A DNA stretch of 53,530 nucleotides from Bacteroidales bacterium (GCA_028282785.1 JANQHE010000024.1:137612-191141); one strand, 5' to 3'; counted from the first letter of the stretch, positions 15,142-24,476 are shown. A program made the numbers and translations. Notes: generated from the sequence alone by a model not told the origin.

Positions 15142-16509
15142 ATGGCAAAGTCAAAAACGGTATACTTTTGTCAGAATTGTGGTGTTGAATCTGCAAAATG
15201 GATCGGCCGGTGCCCGTCGTGTGGAGAATGGAATACATACATTGAACAGATTGTTTCTAAGCCAGCAAAGCAAAGTCAGGCAATATATGAATCTGAGAAA
15301 CAGGTTCCACAAAAAATATCGGAGATAAAAGCTAAGAAAGAAGGAAGAATATCTACAAGAATAAATGAATTAAACCGAATTCTTGGTGGGGGCTTAGTTC
15401 CCGGATCAATGATATTAATTGGTGGTGAGCCTGGCATTGGGAAGTCAACACTTTCTTTACAGGTTGCTTTAAAGCTAGATCATTTAAATGTGCTTTATAT
15501 TTCAGGAGAAGAGAGCCCCCAGCAAATTAAGATGAGAGCCGACAGGTTAAATCTTCAAAATAATAAATGCCTGATATTAAGTGAAACTTTACTTGAAAAT
15601 ATAATAACACAAGCTTTGAATGTTTCTCCTGATTTGATCATTATAGATTCGATCCAGACTTTGTATTCTGAGAAACTCGAATCCTCGGCAGGAACGGTTT
15701 CTCAAATAAGAGAAACTGCAACATCATTATTAAAATTTGCAAAGGAGAAAAATGTCCCGGTATTTTTAATTGGTCATATTACTAAAGATGGAAACCTGGC
15801 AGGCCCAAAGGTTTTGGAACATATTGTAGATACTGTTTTACAATTTGAGGGTGACCATAATCATATGTACAGAATTTTACGTACAGCTAAAAATCGTTTT
15901 GGATCTACCTCTGAGCTCGGTATTTTTGAAATGGGCCATAAAGGACTTGTTGAGGTTCCAAATCCTTCGGAAATTTTAATTACTCAATCTGATGATAATT
16001 TAAGCGGAACATCCATAGCTTCAACAATTAATGGAGCAAGGCCATTATTAATTGAAATTCAGGCTCTGGTAAGTTCAGCTGCATATGGAACTCCTCAGAG
16101 GTCGTCAACCGGATTTGACAACAGGCGATTAGGAATGTTATTAGCCGTTCTGGAAAAACGTGCAGGCTTTAGACTTGCTTTAAAAGATGTATTTCTGAAT
16201 ATAGCAGGAGGAATAAAAGTTGATGATCCGGCTACAGATTTAGCTGTAATTGCTTCAGTACTTTCATCAAACCTGGATTTACCTATTGAAAAAAGTATAT
16301 GCTTTGCTGGCGAAGTAGGGTTAACCGGAGAAATTAGACCTGTTTCAAGAATAGAACAAAGGATCAGCGAGGCTGACAAATTAGGATTTAAAAAAATTTA
16401 CATTTCTAAATTTAATACCAAAGGTTTAGAAGAATCAAAATTTAAAATTGAAATTATCAAAATATCCAGGGTTGAAGAGCTATTTAGGTCTTTATTTAAA
16501 AGGAGTTGA
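15142..16509 (+). CDS. radA: DNA repair protein RadA
   Basis: A 455-residue RecA-like, DnaB-like helicase that processes branch points during recombinational repair. It has an N-terminal zinc finger (CQNCG...CPSCG, residues about 10-30), Walker A GGEPGIGKST, Walker B IIIDSIQT, the RadA signature KNRFGST, and a C-terminal Lon-protease-like domain (ALKDVFLNIAGGIKVDDPATD, as adjacent segments) without peptidase activity. Length and domain order are normal. It is tightly packed after rfaE2, and its stop falls in the Shine-Dalgarno region of the ABC gene. Confidence 0.95.
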   Translation: MAKSKTVYFCQNCGVESAKWIGRCPSCGEWNTYIEQIVSKPAKQSQAIYESEKQVPQKISEIKAKKEGRISTRINELNRILGGGLVPGSMILIGGEPGIGKSTLSLQVALKLDHLNVLYISGEESPQQIKMRADRLNLQNNKCLILSETLLENIITQALNVSPDLIIIDSIQTLYSEKLESSAGTVSQIRETATSLLKFAKEKNVPVFLIGHITKDGNLAGPKVLEHIVDTVLQFEGDHNHMYRILRTAKNRFGSTSELGIFEMGHKGLVEVPNPSEILITQSDDNLSGTSIASTINGARPLLIEIQALVSSAAYGTPQRSSTGFDNRRLGMLLAVLEKRAGFRLALKDVFLNIAGGIKVDDPATDLAVIASVLSSNLDLPIEKSICFAGEVGLTGEIRPVSRIEQRISEADKLGFKKIYISKFNTKGLEESKFKIEIIKISRVEELFRSLFKRS

Positions 16510-16514
16510 TTTTT

Positions 16515-18197
16515 GTGAAATTACTTGATGTAAATAATTTAAACCTATCATTTAAAACAAAGTTCGGTAACAATCAAGTTTTAAAGGATATATCATTTTC
16601 CTTAAATAAATCAGAGACTTTAGGAATAGTTGGAGAATCGGGATCCGGAAAATCACTTACGGTATTATCAATTATTAAGTTACTTCCTAAAAATGCTATT
16701 ATTAATGATGGAAGAGTAATTTATCATAATGAAAATAAGCTTGATATACTTTCCTTAAGCGATAAGGAATTATTAGATATTCGTGGAGAAAAAATCTCTA
16801 TAGTTTTTCAGGAACCTACGACATCTCTAAATCCCTCGTTAAAATGTGGTAATCAGGTTTTAGAAGTTCTTAAAAATCATTCGGATATATCCATAAAGGA
16901 AGCTAAGAATAAAGTTATTAAATTATTTAATGAGGTTAAGCTCCCGAAACCGGAAAGAATCTTTGATAGTTATCCCCATGAAATTTCAGGAGGTCAGAGG
17001 CAGCGTGTAATGATTGCAATGGCAATAGCCTTAAAACCTTCTGTTTTGATTGCTGATGAACCTACGACTGCTCTGGATGTTACAGTTCAAAAAACAATTT
17101 TGGAGCTGCTAAAAGATATTCAGAAAAAGTATCAAATGAGCATTATTTTCATCTCTCACGATTTAGGTGTTATTTCTCAAATAGCAGATAGGGTTTTGGT
17201 AATGTATAGAGGAGAGATCGTTGAACAGGGAGATACTTATAAGGTTTTAAAAAATCCACAACATCAATATACAAAGGGATTGTTGAATTGCCGGCCAGAA
17301 CTTAATCCAAATAAAAAGAGGTTACCTGTCCTTTCCGATTTTTTAGAGTTGGAAAGTTCAGATAAAAATCAGTGCATAAAAGAGAAAAAGGAACTTCAGA
17401 AATACGAAAATGAAATTCTTAAAGTTACTCACCTGAATAAGACATTTTTTTCCAAAAGAAACTTTTTTGGTAAACCCAAACAAAAACACGATGCAGTAAA
17501 GGACTTAAGTTTTTCTGTATTTACAGGTGAAACTTTAGGATTAGTAGGAGAATCAGGTTGTGGAAAGACTACTTTAGGAAGAATGATAATGCAGCTAATT
17601 GATAAAAGTTCAGGTAAAATCGAATATAAGGGAAAATCATTAAATAAATTATCATCAAAAGACCTAAAGCAGTTTAGAAAAAACGTCCAAATTATTTTTC
17701 AGGACCCTTATTCTTCTTTAAATCCAAAACTTACAATTGGCGATGCTTTAACTGAAACTCTTTTTGTACATGGCATATTAAAATCAGGAAAACAAAGAAA
17801 AGAACGAGCAATTAAAATGCTTAGAAAAGTTAAATTGGATGAAGAGTGTTTTAATAAATATCCTCATGAGTTTTCCGGAGGACAAAGACAAAGAATTGTT
17901 ATTGCACGTGCGTTGATGTTAGAACCTGAATTTATAATTTGTGATGAGTCTGTTTCAGCATTAGATGTATCCGTTCAGGCCGAAATTCTAAATTTATTGA
18001 ATGATTTAAAGTATGAATTTCAGCTTACATATATTTTTATATCACATGATCTATCAGTAGTTAAGTACATGTCAGACAGAATAATGGTGATGAAAAGTGG
18101 AGAGTTAATTGAAATAAATAAGGCAGATGAAATTTATTCTTCACCTGCCTCGGTTTATACTAAAAATTTAATAAAATCTGTGCCGGTAATCAACTAG
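16515..18197 (+). CDS. Fused double-ATPase of a peptide/nickel-type ABC transporter (OppDF/YejF-like)
   Basis: Two complete ABC domains lie in tandem in a 560-residue protein. The first has Walker A GESGSGKS, signature SGGQRQRV and Walker B VLIADEP; the second has GESGCGKTT, SGGQRQRI and FIICDES. The linker after domain one (RPELNPNKKRLPVL) is the oligopeptide-ATPase C-terminal extension type. The start is taken as GTG at 16515 because AGGAG (16501-16505) precedes it at normal spacing; this is unusual, as most genes here lack a Shine-Dalgarno. The frame can begin at TTG 16506, inside the radA end. The permeases and binding protein are not adjacent, so the substrate (peptides, metals or murein fragments) is open. 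It ends four bases inside the convergent PBP1A gene. Confidence 0.88.
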   Translation: MKLLDVNNLNLSFKTKFGNNQVLKDISFSLNKSETLGIVGESGSGKSLTVLSIIKLLPKNAIINDGRVIYHNENKLDILSLSDKELLDIRGEKISIVFQEPTTSLNPSLKCGNQVLEVLKNHSDISIKEAKNKVIKLFNEVKLPKPERIFDSYPHEISGGQRQRVMIAMAIALKPSVLIADEPTTALDVTVQKTILELLKDIQKKYQMSIIFISHDLGVISQIADRVLVMYRGEIVEQGDTYKVLKNPQHQYTKGLLNCRPELNPNKKRLPVLSDFLELESSDKNQCIKEKKELQKYENEILKVTHLNKTFFSKRNFFGKPKQKHDAVKDLSFSVFTGETLGLVGESGCGKTTLGRMIMQLIDKSSGKIEYKGKSLNKLSSKDLKQFRKNVQIIFQDPYSSLNPKLTIGDALTETLFVHGILKSGKQRKERAIKMLRKVKLDEECFNKYPHEFSGGQRQRIVIARALMLEPEFIICDESVSALDVSVQAEILNLLNDLKYEFQLTYIFISHDLSVVKYMSDRIMVMKSGELIEINKADEIYSSPASVYTKNLIKSVPVIN

Positions 18198-20548
18198 AAA
18201 AAGTCATCATCAAAGTTTTCTTGTTCAGTTTGATTTTTTTCTAATTTGTCACAATCAGTTTCGGCATTGAAATTTAATGGTTCTTCGAATTCGTCTTCTT
18301 GGCTTATACCTACAATTGTTGAATCATTATAAACTTTCTGCATATATAAAGCAAAAATTGGAAGTGCCATGTTATGACCTCCTCCTTGCCCAATTCCTTT
18401 AAAATGAATAGCACGATCTTCACCACCAACCCATACTCCGGACACAAGATTTGGTGTTACTCCTACAAACCAACCATCAGAGTGATTTTGAGTTGTGCCG
18501 GTTTTACCTCCAATTTCATTATAAAGGTTGTATTTCCATCTAATTCTTCCTCCTGACCCTTCTATTACGACACTTCTTAATAAATTAGTCATTAAATAGG
18601 CAGTTTGTTCACTTATTGCCTCATTTTTTGCTGAAGTAAACTCAGCAAGAACATTTCCATTTTTATCTTCAATCTTAGTTACAAAAATTGGTTCTGAATG
18701 AACTCCTTTATTAGAAAATGTTGAATAAGCACTAATCATTTCTTCTAGGGTAATATCAGAGGTTCCTAAAAAGATTGATGGAACAGCAACAATTCTACTA
18801 TTAACACCCATCTTACGCATTACATCAATTACAGAAACAGGATTAAACTGTTTTATTAGCCAGGCTGAAATCCAGTTTACCGAATTAGCTAATCCCCATT
18901 TTAATGTTACCATCTGTCCATCAAGAGATGTAGGACCGGAATTTTTAGGGGTCCATGTTGTATCATTTAATATAAAGGTACTTGGAACATTTGGAACTTT
19001 ATGACATGGAGAATATCCCTCCTGCATTGCTAAGGTATAAAGGAAAGGCTTTATAGTGGATCCAACCTGTCTTTTTCCTTGTGTAACGTGATCGTATTTA
19101 AAGTGTTTAAAATCAGGCCCTCCGACATAAGCCTTTACGTGGCCATTATGAGGATCAACAGAAAGGAAGCCTGCTCTCAAGAAATTCTTATAATAAAGTA
19201 ACGAATCTAATGGAGTCATTACTGTATCAATTTCTCCTTCCCAGGAAAAAACTCTCATTTCTGCTGGAGTATTAAATACAATTCTTATAGAATCCATTTT
19301 AATACCTTTTCTTCGCATACCTCGATACCTTTCGGTTCTTCTTATGGCAAGATCAATAATATCCTGAAGTTCTTCTTCTGCTAGCTCTTCATAATAAGGA
19401 GCATTTGGGTTGTTTTCCTGTTCAGCATTAAAATCACCCTGTAATTCCTCCCTTAAATGTTCAACTAATGCTTCTTCGGCATACATTTGCATTCTTGAGT
19501 CAAGGGTAGTATATATTTTTAATCCGTCACGATATAAATCATAATCGGAACCATCAGGTTTTTGATTTTTTTTACACCATCCGTATAGTGGATTTGTTTG
19601 CCATTCAATAGAATCATTTCTGTAATCTCTCCAGGAAATATAATTTTTTGGATTAGGTTTTGATCTATTCAATGTTAATCGTAGATATTCCCTAAAATAA
19701 GTTGCCAAACCCACATTATGATCTTGAACCTTATAATTTAATTCTATGGGAAGTAAGCTTAATGAATCATATTCTTCACCGGTTAAATATCCATATTTAT
19801 GCATTTGGCTAAAAACTACATTCCTTCTAAATCTTGACCTTTCAGGATTTCGAACGGGACTAAAACGACTGGGGCCTTTTAACATACCAACTAATAATGC
19901 TGACTCTTCAATTTTTAAAGAATCCGGAGGTTTATTAAAATATGTTTTAGATGCTGATTTCAATCCATATGTAATTCCACCGAATGGAACTGTATTTAAA
20001 TACATTCCAATAATTTCATCTTTGGTATAATTCTTTTCAAGTTTAACAGCAGTTACCCATTCTTTGAATTTTGCCAATCCCAAATGCACTTTTCTTCCTA
20101 TAGATGTACTATAAGTTGTTGTATCCCGGGGGAAAAGATTTTTTGCAAGTTGCTGAGTTATTGTACTACCTCCCCCTGATTCTTTCCTATTCATCAATAT
20201 GGAATAAACAAAAACTCTTCCTAAGCCTCTTGCATCAATTCCTGAGTGCTTATGAAAACGAACGTCTTCTGTTGCAATTAATGCATCAATTATATTTTGA
20301 GGTATTTCTTCATGTTTCGTATAAGAACGGTTATCCCAAAATACAGTACCTAATAATACTCCGTCTGATGAATAAAATTCAGAAGCTAAATTATTTTCGG
20401 GGTTTTCTAGTTCTTCAAAAGTTGGCATTTCACCTAGCTTCTCAAAAGAAATCAGAATAAAAAGTAAAATAACCGTAATTATAGGGATTACGGCTAATGC
20501 CCAGAACAATCTGATGTAAAACTTTGTTGTAAATCTTAATTTATTCAT
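18194..20548 (-). CDS. Penicillin-binding protein 1A (bifunctional transglycosylase/transpeptidase)
   Basis: A 784-residue class A PBP that polymerises and cross-links peptidoglycan. After a membrane helix (residues about 12-32) comes the GT51 domain with the catalytic Glu in ATEDVRFHKHSGID and GGSTITQQLAKNLF. The transpeptidase domain has the SxxK motif GSTIKPF, the SxN motif NSVNW and the KTG motif GGKTGTTQNHSDGWFVG. The C-terminus is a short acidic tail (EQENFDDDFF end) beyond the catalytic domain. Length is typical. It is transcribed towards the ABC ATPase and away from topA. Confidence 0.93.
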   Translation of the reverse strand: MNKLRFTTKFYIRLFWALAVIPIITVILLFILISFEKLGEMPTFEELENPENNLASEFYSSDGVLLGTVFWDNRSYTKHEEIPQNIIDALIATEDVRFHKHSGIDARGLGRVFVYSILMNRKESGGGSTITQQLAKNLFPRDTTTYSTSIGRKVHLGLAKFKEWVTAVKLEKNYTKDEIIGMYLNTVPFGGITYGLKSASKTYFNKPPDSLKIEESALLVGMLKGPSRFSPVRNPERSRFRRNVVFSQMHKYGYLTGEEYDSLSLLPIELNYKVQDHNVGLATYFREYLRLTLNRSKPNPKNYISWRDYRNDSIEWQTNPLYGWCKKNQKPDGSDYDLYRDGLKIYTTLDSRMQMYAEEALVEHLREELQGDFNAEQENNPNAPYYEELAEEELQDIIDLAIRRTERYRGMRRKGIKMDSIRIVFNTPAEMRVFSWEGEIDTVMTPLDSLLYYKNFLRAGFLSVDPHNGHVKAYVGGPDFKHFKYDHVTQGKRQVGSTIKPFLYTLAMQEGYSPCHKVPNVPSTFILNDTTWTPKNSGPTSLDGQMVTLKWGLANSVNWISAWLIKQFNPVSVIDVMRKMGVNSRIVAVPSIFLGTSDITLEEMISAYSTFSNKGVHSEPIFVTKIEDKNGNVLAEFTSAKNEAISEQTAYLMTNLLRSVVIEGSGGRIRWKYNLYNEIGGKTGTTQNHSDGWFVGVTPNLVSGVWVGGEDRAIHFKGIGQGGGHNMALPIFALYMQKVYNDSTIVGISQEDEFEEPLNFNAETDCDKLEKNQTEQENFDDDFF

Positions 20549-20602
20549 ATGGACTATTTTCGACTGGACGTAAAATTAAATAAATAATATTTAATTGAAA
20601 AT

Positions 20603-20635
20603 TTTGATGTTAAAATACTATTTATATTAATTTTG
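20603..20635 (+). promoter_or_regulatory. Promoter of topA
   Basis: TAATTTTG (20628-20635) matches TAnnTTTG, and TTTG at 20603-20606 is 21 bases upstream in the -33 position. It lies 37-44 bases before the topA ATG and is the best promoter for topA and the gene overlapping it. Confidence 0.55.
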
Positions 20636-20671
20636 TCTCGTTTTTAGATATTCTTCAAAATCAAATGTTTC

Positions 20672-23113
20672 ATGATTGAAAATTTAGTAATCGTTGAGTC
20701 ACCTGCAAAAGCAAAGACAATAGAGAAGTTTTTAGGGAAAGATTTTCAGGTTAAATCAAGTTTCGGACATATTAGGGATTTGGCAAAAAAGAATCTTGGA
20801 ATTGAAATCAAAAAAAATTATGAACCTCAATATATTGTTCCGGATGACAAGAAAGCCGTTGTTAAAGAACTTAAGAAGATAGCAAAGGAGGCAAAGCTTG
20901 TTTGGTTAGCTTCCGATGAAGACCGGGAGGGAGAGGCAATAGCGTGGCATTTAATGAAAGTGCTTGATTTAGACCCGCAAAAGGTAAAAAGAATAGTTTT
21001 TCATGAGATTACAAAAGAGGCTATTCAAACGGCTATAAAGAATCCCAGAGCAATTGATGAAAATTTAGTTAATGCCCAACAAGCTAGAAGAGTTTTAGAT
21101 AGATTGGTTGGTTTTGAATTATCACCAGTTTTATGGAAAAAAGTGAAACCTTCCTTATCGGCAGGTAGAGTTCAGTCTGTGGCAGTGAAACTTTTAGTTG
21201 AAAGAGAGCGAGAAATACTGAATTTTAAAAGCGAGTCATACTACAAGATATCCGGATTTTTTAAAACAATTAAAAATCAGGAGTTAAAGGCAGAACTGTC
21301 AGAAAGAATTAAATCTTCTGATAAAACAAAAGAACTATTAGAAAAGTGTAAAGATGCTACATTTAATATTATAAATGTTGTCAAAAAACCAGGTAAAAAA
21401 TCCCCTGCAGCACCATTTACAACTTCTACATTGCAGCAGGAAGCAAGTAGAAAATTAGGTTTTTCGGTTGCTCAGACCATGGCTATTGCACAAAAGTTAT
21501 ACGAATCAGGAAAAATTACTTATATGCGAACTGATTCTGTGAATCTTTCCTCAATGGCGATAGGTACAGCTAAAACTGTTATACTTTCTGAATATGGTGA
21601 AAAATATTTGAAGACAAGAAATTTCAAAACGAAATCAAAAGGAGCTCAAGAAGCTCACGAAGCCATTCGTCCTACCTTTTTAGACAAACAAACAGTTTCA
21701 GGAACAGATCGAGAAAAGAAATTATATGAATTAATTTGGAAACGAACCATTGCTTCTCAAATGAGCGAAGCTCAATTGGAAAGAACTACAATTACAATTG
21801 ATATTTCAAATGATGAACATAACTTTATTGCAACCGGTGAGGTGCTTAAGTTTGATGGTTTCTTAAAAGTTTATTTCGAATCTACCGATGATGAAAATGA
21901 ACCTGCTCGCCTGTCTACCGACAAAGCAGGTCCGGCCGGTGATCAGGAAACAAAAGGATTACTACCTGCTGTCAGTAAAGGTGAAAATTTGGACTATAAT
22001 TCTATTATGGCAGTTGAAAGATTTACTTATTCTCCACCAAGGTATACAGAAGCTAGCTTGGTTAAAAAGCTCGAGGAACTTGGAATTGGTCGCCCTTCAA
22101 CTTATGCTCCAACTATTTCAACAATTCAAAATAGAGGTTATGTAGTTAAGGAAGATCGTCCCGGTAGAGAAAGACATTATATATCATATGTTCTGGAAAA
22201 TAATCAGATAAAGGAGTCAAAAAAGAAAGAAATAACTGGAACTGAGAAAAATAAGTTATTTCCAAATGATATAGGAATGGTTGTAAATGATTTCTTAACG
22301 GATAATTTTGAAGATATTTTAAACTATAACTTTACAGCTTCTGTTGAAGAGGAATTTGATGATATAGCAAATGGCAAACTTAGTTGGTCAAAAATGATAG
22401 ATAAGTTTTATAAACCTTTTCATAAAGATGTAGAAGATACACTTGAGAATTCTACCAGAAGCGTTGGGGAAAGAATACTTGGTGAAGATCCGGTAACAGG
22501 TAAACCTGTTACTGCAAAAATAGGACCTTACGGACCAATGGTTCAGATTGGGACCAAAGAAGATGAAGAAAAACCTAAATTTGCTTCATTACAGCGAGGT
22601 CAACTTTTGGAAACAATTACATTGGAAGAAGCATTAGAATTGTTCAAATTACCCAGAGAATTGGGTTTGTATGAGGAGAAAAAAGTAGTTGTAGCAATTG
22701 GTCGGTTTGGCCCATATGTTAGACATGATTCTAAATTTGTTTCGTTAAAGAAAGAGGACAATCCGTATAAGATTGATTTAGAAAGAGCAATTGAGCTAAT
22801 TGAAGAAAAAAGAGAAAAAGACCGTTCAAAAACAATTAAGATTTTTGAAGAAGATACTGAACTTCAAATACTAAATGGTCGCTGGGGTCCTTATATTTCT
22901 TATAAAAAGAAGAATTTTCGTATTCCGAAGGGAACAAATGCGGAAGACTTGTCTTTAAAGCAGTGTATGGAGATAATTGAAGGAAATACAAAATCGGGAA
23001 AAACTAAAAAAGGAGCGACTAAAAACACAGCAACAAAAAAGGCAGAAACGAAGAAAACAACAAAAAAAACTACAGCAAAAAAGACTACTACAAAAAAGAA
23101 AACTAGTAAATAA
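20672..23113 (+). CDS. topA: DNA topoisomerase I, with in-frame palindromic insert and lysine-rich tail
   Basis: An 813-residue type IA topoisomerase that relaxes negative supercoils. The Toprim domain starts IVESPAKAKTIEKFLG and has SDEDREGEAIAWHL; the active-site Tyr is in GKITYMRTDSVNLS. Instead of the C-terminal zinc fingers of E. coli TopA it has glycine/proline topoisomerase C-repeats (KIGPYGPMVQIG, AIGRFGPYVRHD, LNGRWGPYISYKK). A roughly 35-residue Lys/Thr/Ala tail resembles histone H1 and probably binds DNA. Residues about 411-424 (PARLSTDKAGPAGD) come from a GC-rich palindromic element (21902-21943). The stop overlaps the start of the next gene (TAATG). Confidence 0.94.
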   Translation: MIENLVIVESPAKAKTIEKFLGKDFQVKSSFGHIRDLAKKNLGIEIKKNYEPQYIVPDDKKAVVKELKKIAKEAKLVWLASDEDREGEAIAWHLMKVLDLDPQKVKRIVFHEITKEAIQTAIKNPRAIDENLVNAQQARRVLDRLVGFELSPVLWKKVKPSLSAGRVQSVAVKLLVEREREILNFKSESYYKISGFFKTIKNQELKAELSERIKSSDKTKELLEKCKDATFNIINVVKKPGKKSPAAPFTTSTLQQEASRKLGFSVAQTMAIAQKLYESGKITYMRTDSVNLSSMAIGTAKTVILSEYGEKYLKTRNFKTKSKGAQEAHEAIRPTFLDKQTVSGTDREKKLYELIWKRTIASQMSEAQLERTTITIDISNDEHNFIATGEVLKFDGFLKVYFESTDDENEPARLSTDKAGPAGDQETKGLLPAVSKGENLDYNSIMAVERFTYSPPRYTEASLVKKLEELGIGRPSTYAPTISTIQNRGYVVKEDRPGRERHYISYVLENNQIKESKKKEITGTEKNKLFPNDIGMVVNDFLTDNFEDILNYNFTASVEEEFDDIANGKLSWSKMIDKFYKPFHKDVEDTLENSTRSVGERILGEDPVTGKPVTAKIGPYGPMVQIGTKEDEEKPKFASLQRGQLLETITLEEALELFKLPRELGLYEEKKVVVAIGRFGPYVRHDSKFVSLKKEDNPYKIDLERAIELIEEKREKDRSKTIKIFEEDTELQILNGRWGPYISYKKKNFRIPKGTNAEDLSLKQCMEIIEGNTKSGKTKKGATKNTATKKAETKKTTKKTTAKKTTTKKKTSK
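21902..21943 (+). repeat. GC-rich palindromic element inside topA
   Basis: The core at 21909-21930 (begins GCCTGTCTACCG, ends AAAGCAGG) is the inverse-orientation relative of the HAD-gene element, 18 of 22 bases matching, and GGCCGG follows at 21934-21939. It is read in frame as PARLSTDKAGPAGD in an acidic loop just before the segment DYNSIMAVERFTYSPPRYTEA. The element's base composition contrasts with the AT-rich surroundings. Confidence 0.65.
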
Positions 23114-24282
23114 TGCCAGAAATGAATTTAAACGATTATTTTGATCCAATAGATATGGATATCGAATTGACTGAATCCAATGATGTTAAGGATCAGATAT
23201 TTTCGTTTGTAAAAATTCATTCAAAAGAACATACTATCAGATCAATTGAAGGTTTTGAGCTTGCTATTTTAGGAGTAGTAAATAAACATTCCGGTAAGGA
23301 AGAGGAATCGTTGATTGGATTAAATGAAATCAGAAAATACTTTTATCAGTTAACAGGATTTAGCAAGAATGTAAAAATCTATGATCTGGGAAACTTAAAA
23401 TCGGGCAATACACCAAATGATCTGGTAATTGGCTTAAGAGATGTGATCGTTGAGCTATTTAGCTTAAATATCATACCTATTATAATAGGGGATTCTGAGG
23501 ATATACTGTATCCTAATTATATGGCATACCAGAAGTTTGATAAAGAAATCAACTTAGTTTCTATTGATAGCAAAATCAGAATTACTGAAGATAGAAAAAA
23601 AAGCTATAAATCGTCCCTTTGGAAGATCATTGTTGAAAATAACGATTCGTTATTTAATTTTTATAATATAGGCTATCAAACCCATTTTGTAAGTTCCAAA
23701 ATAATAAAGTATTTGGCAGATCAACTTCATTTTGCATATAGATTAGGATACATAAGGAATAATTTAAAAGAAGTCGAACCTGTCTTTAGAGATGCTGATT
23801 TAATAGGATTAAATATTTCGTCGATTCGGCAATCAGATGCTTTTGGTCAATCTAATGCATCACCGAATGGCTACTACGGTGAAGAAATTTGCCAGTTAGC
23901 TCGATATGCAGGAATGAGTTCCAAACTTTCTTCATTTGGAATATTTGATTATAACCAACAATTTGATATTAATTTACAAACTGCTCATTTGATTGCACAA
24001 ATTATGTGGTATTTCGTTGATGGATTTTTAAATAAAATAAATGAATATCCTTTAGAAACCGAAGGAGAATATAAAAAATTTATTGTAAATATCAATAATG
24101 CTGAGAATGAATTAATATTTTATAAAAGCGAAAAAACAAATCGGTGGTGGGTTGAGGTACCTTCTATTAAAAAAAACTTCACGAAACAATTTTTAATTTC
24201 TTGTACTTACGATGATTATTTAGAAGCTGGAAATGGCGATATACCTCAAAAATGGCTTAAAGCATTTCAAAAGTTAAATTAA
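23113..24282 (+). CDS. Arginase/formimidoylglutamase-fold protein lacking the metal ligands
   Basis: The 389-residue product follows the ureohydrolase fold: the N-terminal strand region FELAILGVVNKHSGKEEES, VIGLRDVIVELFSLNIIPIIIG, INLVSIDSKIRI, and LIGLNISSIRQSDA near residue 230. In active enzymes these places read GGxHS, DAHxD and SxDxDxxDP and bind two manganese ions. Here they read GDSED, DSKIR and NISSIRQSD, so essentially all ligands are gone. The fold is probably kept while hydrolase activity is lost. Automatic annotation is likely to say formimidoylglutamase, which I doubt. It lies between topA (overlapping by one base) and the porP-gldKLMN cluster, suggesting a structural or regulatory role linked to them; this is inference. 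Confidence 0.7.
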   Translation: MPEMNLNDYFDPIDMDIELTESNDVKDQIFSFVKIHSKEHTIRSIEGFELAILGVVNKHSGKEEESLIGLNEIRKYFYQLTGFSKNVKIYDLGNLKSGNTPNDLVIGLRDVIVELFSLNIIPIIIGDSEDILYPNYMAYQKFDKEINLVSIDSKIRITEDRKKSYKSSLWKIIVENNDSLFNFYNIGYQTHFVSSKIIKYLADQLHFAYRLGYIRNNLKEVEPVFRDADLIGLNISSIRQSDAFGQSNASPNGYYGEEICQLARYAGMSSKLSSFGIFDYNQQFDINLQTAHLIAQIMWYFVDGFLNKINEYPLETEGEYKKFIVNINNAENELIFYKSEKTNRWWVEVPSIKKNFTKQFLISCTYDDYLEAGNGDIPQKWLKAFQKLN

Positions 24283-24375
24283 GGTTAAGAAATTAATCAA
24301 AAAAAATTCATAAAAAAAATAATCAGAGGTAACTTTATTATTTTTCATGAGTATAAAAGAAGTATCTTTACATGG

Positions 24376-24399
24376 TTATCAACAGATAATTGTTGATAA
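24376..24399. promoter_or_regulatory. Perfect 9-bp inverted repeat upstream of the type IX operon
   Basis: TTATCAACA (24376-24384) and TGTTGATAA (24391-24399) flank GATAAT. Each arm is one base from the DnaA box TTATCCACA. It lies 33-56 bases upstream of the candidate -7 box of porP. It may be an operator or a pair of weak DnaA sites. There is no T-run after it, so it is not a convincing terminator. Confidence 0.45.
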
Positions 24400-24431
24400 A
24401 ACTTGTATAGAAATATAATTTTTGTTTATTT

Positions 24432-24439
24432 TACTTTTG
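24432..24439 (+). promoter_or_regulatory. Candidate -7 box of the porP-gldKLMN operon
   Basis: TACTTTTG fits TAnnTTTG and lies 38 bases before the porP ATG. No TTTG at ideal spacing was found upstream, so it may need an activator. Confidence 0.4.
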
Positions 24440-24476
24440 GTAATCTTTAATATAATTGAGGAACACGTAATTTAAA

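Noticed and set aside
22980-23110. Low-complexity lysine tail of topA as a sequencing or assembly artefact
   Set aside because: The frame is kept to the stop and Lys-rich tails are known in bacterial TopA proteins.
24376-24399. Chromosome replication origin
   Set aside because: Only two near-DnaA boxes are present, without a box cluster, an unwinding region or dnaA/dnaN genes nearby.
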